Positions 6,998-10,422 of a stretch of DNA of 10,422 nucleotides are shown piece by piece; position 1 is the stretch's first letter, and every line of letters begins with the position of its first letter. The position numbers were made by a program, and so were the translations under genes. Origin of the DNA: JBGVMW01 sp045125095 (GTDB taxonomy: Bacteria; Bacillota; Clostridia; Lachnospirales; Lachnospiraceae); assembly GCA_045125095.1 (NCBI GenBank), contig JBGVMW010000317.1, forward strand, positions 1 through 10,422, read 5' to 3'. Under the pieces are notes generated by a model. It was not told the origin of the DNA and did not search any database. It worked only from the letters and a program-made list of their open reading frames with translations.

Positions 6998-8347
6998 ATG
7001 AACGAACAAAAAACATTTCATGCAGCATTGGTAAAAATAGCAATACCAGTTACCTTACAGAGCTTGTTGCAATCATCATTTAGCGTGGTGGATCAGATAA
7101 TGACGGGGCAGTTAGGTAGTACCAGTATTGCCGGAATTGGTCTGGGCAGTAAATTTTCCTCCGTATTTTCTGTTCTGGTTTCTGCCATTGCAGCGGTAGC
7201 CGGAATTATGATTGCCCAGTATATTGGCAAGAAAGACAACAGGGAAGTAGGAAGAAGCTTTTATATTAATTTGATTATGGCATTGCTGCTTGCTGTCGTG
7301 TTTACTTGTCTTAGCTGCTTCTTTCCATTACAAATAATGGGGATGTATACGAAAGATGCATTGACAAAAGAAGTCGCAGCGAATTACTTAAGGATATTAG
7401 GATTGTCCTACATACCGATAGCAATCAGTAGCCTGTTATCTACATTGTTTCGATGCAGGGAAGCGGCAACGCTGCCATTGTATTCGACAATTCTGACTGC
7501 GATTTTGAATACAGGGTTAAATTATGTATTGATATTTGGTAAATTCGGTTTTCCGGCACTGGGTGCAGAAGGAGCCGCAATTGCAACGGTAATTGCGCAG
7601 GTGGTTGGATGCGTGTTGTTGATAGCTTTGTTCTTATATAAACGAAGAAACGAATCCTGGGAAGTACCATTTTGGCTTCGCATGGGAAAAGAAAGTGGAA
7701 AGCAATATCTTGGCATATTAGTGCCGATTATTGCCTGCGAATTTTTCTGGAGTTTGGGAGAAAATGTCTACGCTTCCATATATGGACATATCGGAACCCA
7801 ACCGTGTGCGGCTATGACGCTGACCACACCGATACAGGTGTTGATGATAGGGGCGTTAAGTGGTTTAGCACAGGCTGCCGGAATAATAATTGGAAAATCC
7901 TTAGGTAGTCAGGAATATGAAAAGGCATATCGGGATTCCAAGCGATTGATGGTATATGGACTAATCGGTTCTGTTGCATTTTCTGCAATTATTGTTATTT
8001 TCTGCAGATTTTATGTGCAGATGTATGAGGTAGAAAATGTTGTAAAAGAGATAACCTGTCAGATATTAGTTGCCTTTGCCATAATTGCACCGGTTAAGGT
8101 AGAAAATATGATTTTAGGTGGTGGAATTCTAAGAAGTGGTGGTAAGACAAAATATGTTATGGGAATTGACTTTATAGGAACCTGGCTATTCGGTGTTCCG
8201 CTAGGCTTACTCGCTGCCTATATATGGAAGCTGCCAATTCCTTATGTGTATTTTATTCTGTCGTTAGAAGAATGTGTAAGACTAGGGATTTCTTTGATTT
8301 TGTTCCGTAAGAGAGGTTGGATGAGAAGTTTAGAACAGGAAGTATAG
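6998..8347 (+). CDS. MATE family efflux transporter (second subfamily)
   Basis: A 449-residue inner-membrane antiporter of the MATE family, expected to export drugs or metabolites in exchange for Na+ or H+. About 12 hydrophobic segments form two halves (about 10-220 and 235-445). The first helix has the typical 'FSVVDQIMTGQLG' with Asp32, and 'GAEGAAIATVIAQ' at the end of the first half is a common MATE stretch. It differs clearly from the 2053 and 9584 genes, so this is not a recent local duplicate. The ATG at 6998 is preceded by AGAAAGGAATAAG. The gene stands alone, with a candidate promoter and operator upstream and a terminator downstream. The substrate is unknown. Confidence 0.94.
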   Translation: MNEQKTFHAALVKIAIPVTLQSLLQSSFSVVDQIMTGQLGSTSIAGIGLGSKFSSVFSVLVSAIAAVAGIMIAQYIGKKDNREVGRSFYINLIMALLLAVVFTCLSCFFPLQIMGMYTKDALTKEVAANYLRILGLSYIPIAISSLLSTLFRCREAATLPLYSTILTAILNTGLNYVLIFGKFGFPALGAEGAAIATVIAQVVGCVLLIALFLYKRRNESWEVPFWLRMGKESGKQYLGILVPIIACEFFWSLGENVYASIYGHIGTQPCAAMTLTTPIQVLMIGALSGLAQAAGIIIGKSLGSQEYEKAYRDSKRLMVYGLIGSVAFSAIIVIFCRFYVQMYEVENVVKEITCQILVAFAIIAPVKVENMILGGGILRSGGKTKYVMGIDFIGTWLFGVPLGLLAAYIWKLPIPYVYFILSLEECVRLGISLILFRKRGWMRSLEQEV

Positions 8348-8354
8348 ATATTAC

Positions 8355-8384
8355 AGTGTCCAGTACACTAGTGTACTGGACACT
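8355..8384. repeat. Perfect 30-bp palindrome
   Basis: The half-site AGTGTCCAGTACACT is followed exactly by its reverse complement, centred on ACTAGT. Each half can also fold on itself (AGTGT with ACACT). It begins 7 bp after the MATE stop and has no T-run, so it is not a standard terminator. It could be a protein site, a transcript-end stabiliser or a recombination target. Confidence 0.85.
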
Positions 8385-8423
8385 AGACCACATCATTTGC
8401 CTATTTTATTGGTTGTACATAGC

Positions 8424-8461
8424 AAAAAGCCTCGGCGTAGCTCGCTACGCTGAGGCTTTTT
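8424..8461 (+). terminator. Strong bidirectional terminator after the second MATE gene
   Basis: An 18-bp stem with one G-U pair joins 8424-8441 to 8444-8461. Its outer end is A5 on one side and T5 on the other, so it can work on both strands. It ends the MATE transcript and may also act as a backstop for the opposite DUF2798 transcript. Confidence 0.92.
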
Positions 8462-8462
8462 G

Positions 8463-8479
8463 TTCTATGCCAGGAAATT
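8463..8479 (+). repeat. Post-terminator motif, copy B (degenerate)
   Basis: TTCTATGCCAGGAAATT differs from copy A (TTCTATACTAGGAAATT) at two positions and follows the T-run of the 8424-8461 terminator by 1 nt. Together with the inverted copy C at 8511-8531 it could form a 17-bp stem with one mismatch around a 31-nt loop. Confidence 0.7.
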
Positions 8480-8510
8480 ATAACAGTCCGTTGCATGACG
8501 TAATGTATGA

Positions 8511-8531
8511 AATTTCCTAGTATAGAAAAAC
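8511..8531 (-). repeat. Post-terminator motif, copy C (inverted)
   Basis: The reverse complement is identical to 6835-6855 over 21 nt. On the minus strand it contains the U-run of the DUF2798 terminator (8526-8582), so the order hairpin, T-run, CTATACTAGGAAATT is the same as at copy A. Confidence 0.85.
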
Positions 8532-8582
8532 TGATGCGCACGAATTTGAAAGGAAGGTGCACTGCGTGCCAAATTCGGCGCG
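8526..8582 (-). terminator. Intrinsic terminator of the DUF2798 gene
   Basis: On the minus strand, GCGC plus CGAATTTG (8581-8570) pairs with CAAATTCG plus GCGC (8548-8536, one bulged base). Inside the 21-nt loop GCAC and GTGC form a further small hairpin. A T-run follows at 8530-8526, 5 nt beyond the stem. It lies about 65 nt after the DUF2798 stop. Confidence 0.7.
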
Positions 8583-8613
8583 GCAAAGCATAATAAGTGG
8601 CTGGATTTGCGAG

Positions 8614-8629
8614 AGCGTGCTTGCACGCT
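8614..8629. other. Short GC-rich hairpin between the DUF2798 stop and its terminator
   Basis: AGCGTG and CACGCT pair around CTTG. There is only a weak T-rich tail on the plus strand and none on the minus strand. It is probably part of the 3' untranslated region of the DUF2798 transcript. I see no gene in 8348-8646 apart from the palindrome, terminators and motif copies. Confidence 0.5.
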
Positions 8630-8646
8630 TTGTTCTAACTAGTTTT

Positions 8647-9219
8647 TTAGAAAGAACCCTGCAACTCCTTGCGTCTTGCAATATCTTTCTGGAACAAGAA
8701 CTTAAACACAGTTCTAACAAGTGGCTGAATGAAGAACAACTGTGTAAAAAATGCAAATGGGAAGTTAAAGCATACTAACTTTAACCAGTTGGCAAGCAAT
8801 GTGATGACATCGAATCCTGCATAATATGGATAATACAGGAATGCAGCAATAAAGCTCATTGCCGGGCACATCAATGCAACTGTTGTGCAGATAATAGCAG
8901 TTTCAAATAAGACAGGATGTGTTTCTCTTGGATTGAATACCTTAGAAGCAAGCTTAAAGGAACATGGGCTTCCCATAATCATTTCTAAGGAATATGCAAG
9001 AATAAACTCAATAACAACCACAGACCAGATTGGCAGGTAGCTACCGAGCATATAAACGCCTCCTTGTTTGTCAATGGCATCTAATACACTAGCAGTACCA
9101 TTGATGGACATCAGAGTATTTCCATTGACAACATAGAGACTGTAAAATACATAGGCGTGTACAGTGACAAATACGGTGAGAAGGGCAAACACCATTCTCT
9201 GAAATTGATTTCTTGGCAT
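8647..9219 (-). CDS. DUF2798 domain-containing membrane protein
   Basis: A 190-residue integral membrane protein of unknown function with four predicted transmembrane segments (about 8-28, 55-75, 98-125, 145-170), in two pairs that look like two DUF2798-type units. The first starts with the usual 'MPRNQFQRM' opening; the second has 'WLKLVCFNFPFAFFTQLFFIQPLVR', cited here in parts as the 'NWLK' entry and the 'QPLVR' exit. I chose the ATG at 9219 because AAAAGGAG lies about 8 nt upstream and the family normally begins MPRN; an in-frame start at 9261 would fall in the leader hairpin. It sits behind a strong promoter and a long structured leader, and its terminator faces that of the second MATE gene. 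Confidence 0.85.
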   Translation of the reverse strand: MPRNQFQRMVFALLTVFVTVHAYVFYSLYVVNGNTLMSINGTASVLDAIDKQGGVYMLGSYLPIWSVVVIEFILAYSLEMIMGSPCSFKLASKVFNPRETHPVLFETAIICTTVALMCPAMSFIAAFLYYPYYAGFDVITLLANWLKLVCFNFPFAFFTQLFFIQPLVRTVFKFLFQKDIARRKELQGSF

Positions 9220-9355
9220 ACGATAAACTCCTTTTCTTTTTGAAAGCACAAAAAACGACACACGTAGTGAACGATAAATCTAACAAGAAAATTGTCCCGT
9301 AATCAGATTTACGTGCCGAAGCACTACGTGTGTCGTTGGCAATCAATATTTATAA
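9220..9355 (-). promoter_or_regulatory. Structured 5' leader with terminator-like hairpin, DUF2798 gene
   Basis: On the minus strand a perfect 16-bp stem (9337-9322 with 9269-9254) closes an 84-nt structure, followed directly by a run of T (CGTTTTTTG), as in an intrinsic terminator. Inside are a TAAATCT/AGATTTA stem (9311-9305 with 9281-9275), a small ACAA/TTGT hairpin, and GTGC-TTCG-GCAC, a stable tetraloop hairpin. That last hairpin overlaps the closing stem by three bases and so competes with it. The ribosome binding site and start codon lie 35 nt beyond. The layout suits transcription attenuation or an RNA switch; I do not recognise a known riboswitch class. Confidence 0.6.
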
Positions 9356-9362
9356 CTTTGAT

Positions 9363-9392
9363 ATCATAGAAAAAAAATAAAGGAATTGTCAA
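9363..9392 (-). promoter_or_regulatory. Promoter of the DUF2798 gene
   Basis: On the minus strand, a perfect TTGACA (9392-9387) is followed after 18 bp by TATGAT (9368-9363). The spacer is T-rich. A start near 9356 places the hairpin of the leader about 18 nt into the transcript. This is the best promoter in the window. Confidence 0.8.
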
Positions 9393-9540
9393 GTTTCCAG
9401 AAGCTGTCAATTTCAACAAAATTATATGAGAAATGAGGGGGGGATGCAACAAACTTTCTAAAAGTAAGGGGGATTGCGCTTACGAAATGACTGTTTGAAT
9501 GCTAAAATGGATATGTAAATACAGGTCTTAAAAGTAGCTT
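9393..9540. other. Intergenic stretch without a recognised gene
   Basis: I see no coding region here on either strand. It contains a G7 run (9437-9443), a second TTGACA on the minus strand (9403-9408), and GTAAATACAGG (9515-9525), which could pair with CCTGTATTTAC at 9577-9587 and compete with the terminator at 9541-9582. Confidence 0.5.
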
Positions 9541-9582
9541 TACAGGCAGGAGATAGAAAAAATGTGCTATCTCCTGCCTGTA
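9541..9582 (-). terminator. Hairpin terminator after the broken MATE gene
   Basis: A perfect 16-bp inverted repeat, TACAGGCAGGAGATAG (9541-9556) with its complement (9567-9582), has a 10-nt loop. It begins 1 nt after the stop codon of the MATE remnant. The tail on the minus strand (AAGCTACTTTTAAG) has only a weak T-run, so termination efficiency is uncertain. Confidence 0.6.
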
Positions 9583-9583
9583 T

Positions 9584-10200
9584 TTACTTGCTTAATACAT
9601 CAATCTTATTTTTTCTAACCTTCTTCATAAACACAAGAGCAATTGCAGCGGACAGACCTTCCGCAATAATAAAGGTACTCCACACTAACCACATGTAACT
9701 CATAGACTGTCGTGCTAAAAGGGAGAAGCCCCATGCGACAGGCAGTACAAAGAGTAATTGGCGGCACAGGGAAATAATTAAGGATTCCATACCACTTTCT
9801 AAGGCTTGAAAAACACCCTGTAAAGCAATGTTAAGTCCTGCAAAAATAAAGCTAATGGATACGATGCGCATTGCACTGATACAAAGATTCTGTGTGGTAC
9901 CGGATAAGCCAAACAGTGCAGAAAATGGTCACCCTGGCCTAAGCTTTTGGATAAAAGGGCATTCATACCAACACCTGTTCCTATGCTGATTGCAACCATT
10001 AACATCTGTACCGGAAATGCCAGTGTCAATGCATTTAATGCCATTTCTCCGTTATCTTTGATATTAGAAACGAAGGCACTATCTACGATATTATAGACAG
10101 CCTGCAATACCATGGATAAAATCATAGGTATGCCCATGTTTAGCATAAGCTTATTGACTGACATCGTTCCCATTTTGTTTGTGGATTCTCTGTTGTGCAT
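9584..10200 (-). pseudogene. Broken MATE transporter gene (internal, out-of-frame deletion)
   Basis: The start, ribosome binding site (AAAGGAG, 10217-10211) and N-terminal about 90 residues are normal for a MATE protein close to the 2053 gene ('YNIVDSAFVS', 'GTGVGMNALLSKSLG'). At about 9925-9935 the sequence jumps to the C-terminal region in another frame: 'FSALFGLSGTTQN' then 'MRIVSISFIFAG' to the normal end at 9584. By alignment with the 2053 protein about residues 89-346 are missing, roughly 0.75 kb. The first frame runs on to a 133-residue product ending at 9799, which is unlikely to transport. A deletion in the organism or an assembly error are both possible. Confidence 0.9.
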
Positions 10201-10229
10201 GTTTAATTTCTCCTTTCAAATGTTACACA

Positions 10230-10252
10230 CTAGGCGTTTGCGAAAGTGATGA
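10230..10252 (-). promoter_or_regulatory. Candidate operator, third and weakest site
   Basis: On the minus strand it shares the run AAACGCCTA and a central TT with the 6947-6969 site (13 of 23 positions overall) and lies 29 nt before the MATE remnant's start. The distal arm is not conserved. The constant distance is the main reason to list it. Confidence 0.4.
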
Positions 10253-10261
10253 CCATCCGTA

Positions 10262-10311
10262 AATTGTCAGAATTGTTTGTGGCAAATAACTGCTTACTAC
10301 ATAGTCTATAT
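10262..10311 (-). repeat. 50-nt inverted repeat arm upstream of the broken MATE gene
   Basis: The reverse complement matches 60-109 at 45 of 50 positions. Within the right end it also forms an inverted repeat with 10398-10422: the 25-nt arm 10287-10311 matches at 22 of 25 positions, and the partner is cut by the window edge. The two arms flank the hairpin at 10334-10385. Confidence 0.85.
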
Positions 10312-10338
10312 TTGACGCGCTCTCGCTCCCTTCAAACG

Positions 10339-10422
10339 TAGCGGACACTAAGGCTGTAAAATACACAGCCCAAGTGCCGACGTTTTCAGAGGGTCACATA
10401 TAGACTATGTAGCAAACAGCTA
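10339..10422. repeat. 84-bp direct repeat, copy 2, with central hairpin
   Basis: Same orientation as 1-84, 83 of 84 identical. Including five bases to the left, it folds as a long hairpin (10334-10385): AAACGT/ACGTTT, CGG/CCG, CACT/AGTG and GGCTGT/ACAGCC with small bulges. The one difference from copy 1 (C10371) removes the A-T pair at the base of the GGCTGT stem. The repeat continues past the window. I see no coding sequence in 10201-10422. Confidence 0.9.

Noticed and set aside
8317..8520. Small plus-strand frame after the second MATE gene
   Set aside because: It runs through the palindrome and the terminator hairpin, has no ribosome binding site and no family resemblance.
6835..8531. Second MATE gene as a transposon bounded by 21-nt inverted repeats
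   Set aside because: Each repeat starts in a terminator T-run and a third copy follows another terminator, there is no transposase, and no target-site duplication is visible. The post-terminator reading explains all copies better.
8557..8778. Small plus-strand frame overlapping the DUF2798 3' end
   Set aside because: Antisense to a recognised gene and covering its terminator; no start signals.
9220..9261. Upstream start for the DUF2798 protein
   Set aside because: It would begin inside the leader hairpin without a ribosome binding site; the MPRN start at 9219 has one.
1..10422. CRISPR array, tRNA, rRNA or phage genes
   Set aside because: I found no regularly spaced repeats, no tRNA-like cloverleaf with a CCA-type end and no phage or rRNA sequence.

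Overview
The window looks like chromosomal DNA of a gut-type Bacillota, most likely Lachnospiraceae. The evidence is low-to-moderate GC, AGGAGG-type ribosome binding sites, strong intrinsic terminators, and a familiar gene repertoire (PepF peptidase, MATE pumps, a K+-dependent-type Na+/Ca2+ exchanger, a TIGR00266/AIM24 protein, DUF2798). There is no rRNA, tRNA, CRISPR array, phage gene, transposase or plasmid replication gene. The species assignment is inference from protein style only.

Layout, left to right. Positions 1-171 hold an 84-bp repeat with a hairpin, then a regulatory region. On the + strand follow oligoendopeptidase F (172-1965), a MATE transporter with its own candidate promoter and dyad (2053-3405), a calcium/sodium antiporter translated just behind it (3434-4378), an AIM24-family protein (4516-5196), a membrane-anchored extracytoplasmic protein of unknown function (5267-6259), a small HPr-like protein lacking the phosphorylatable histidine (6519-6773), and a second MATE transporter (6998-8347). 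Positions 8348-8646 are a convergent intergenic region with a perfect 30-bp palindrome, two facing terminators and copies of a short motif that follows terminators. On the - strand are a DUF2798 membrane protein (9219-8647) behind a promoter and a long leader hairpin ending in a U-run, and a third MATE gene (10200-9584) broken by an out-of-frame internal deletion. The right end (10262-10422) repeats the left end in inverted and direct orientation.

How it fits together: most products are membrane proteins for export or ion homeostasis, with a cytosolic peptidase and a probable regulatory HPr paralogue. pepF, the second MATE gene and the broken MATE gene share a TTAGG/CCTAA-type site 28-30 nt before their start codons, so they may belong to one regulon. 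The pepF and broken-MATE upstream regions are also homologous over 50 nt (45/50). The direct repeat at the two ends (83/84) means the element is dispersed, or the segment is tandemly duplicated or circular; the window alone cannot decide. The best leads are the shared operator/repeat system, the post-terminator motif, the His-less HPr and the DUF2798 leader.
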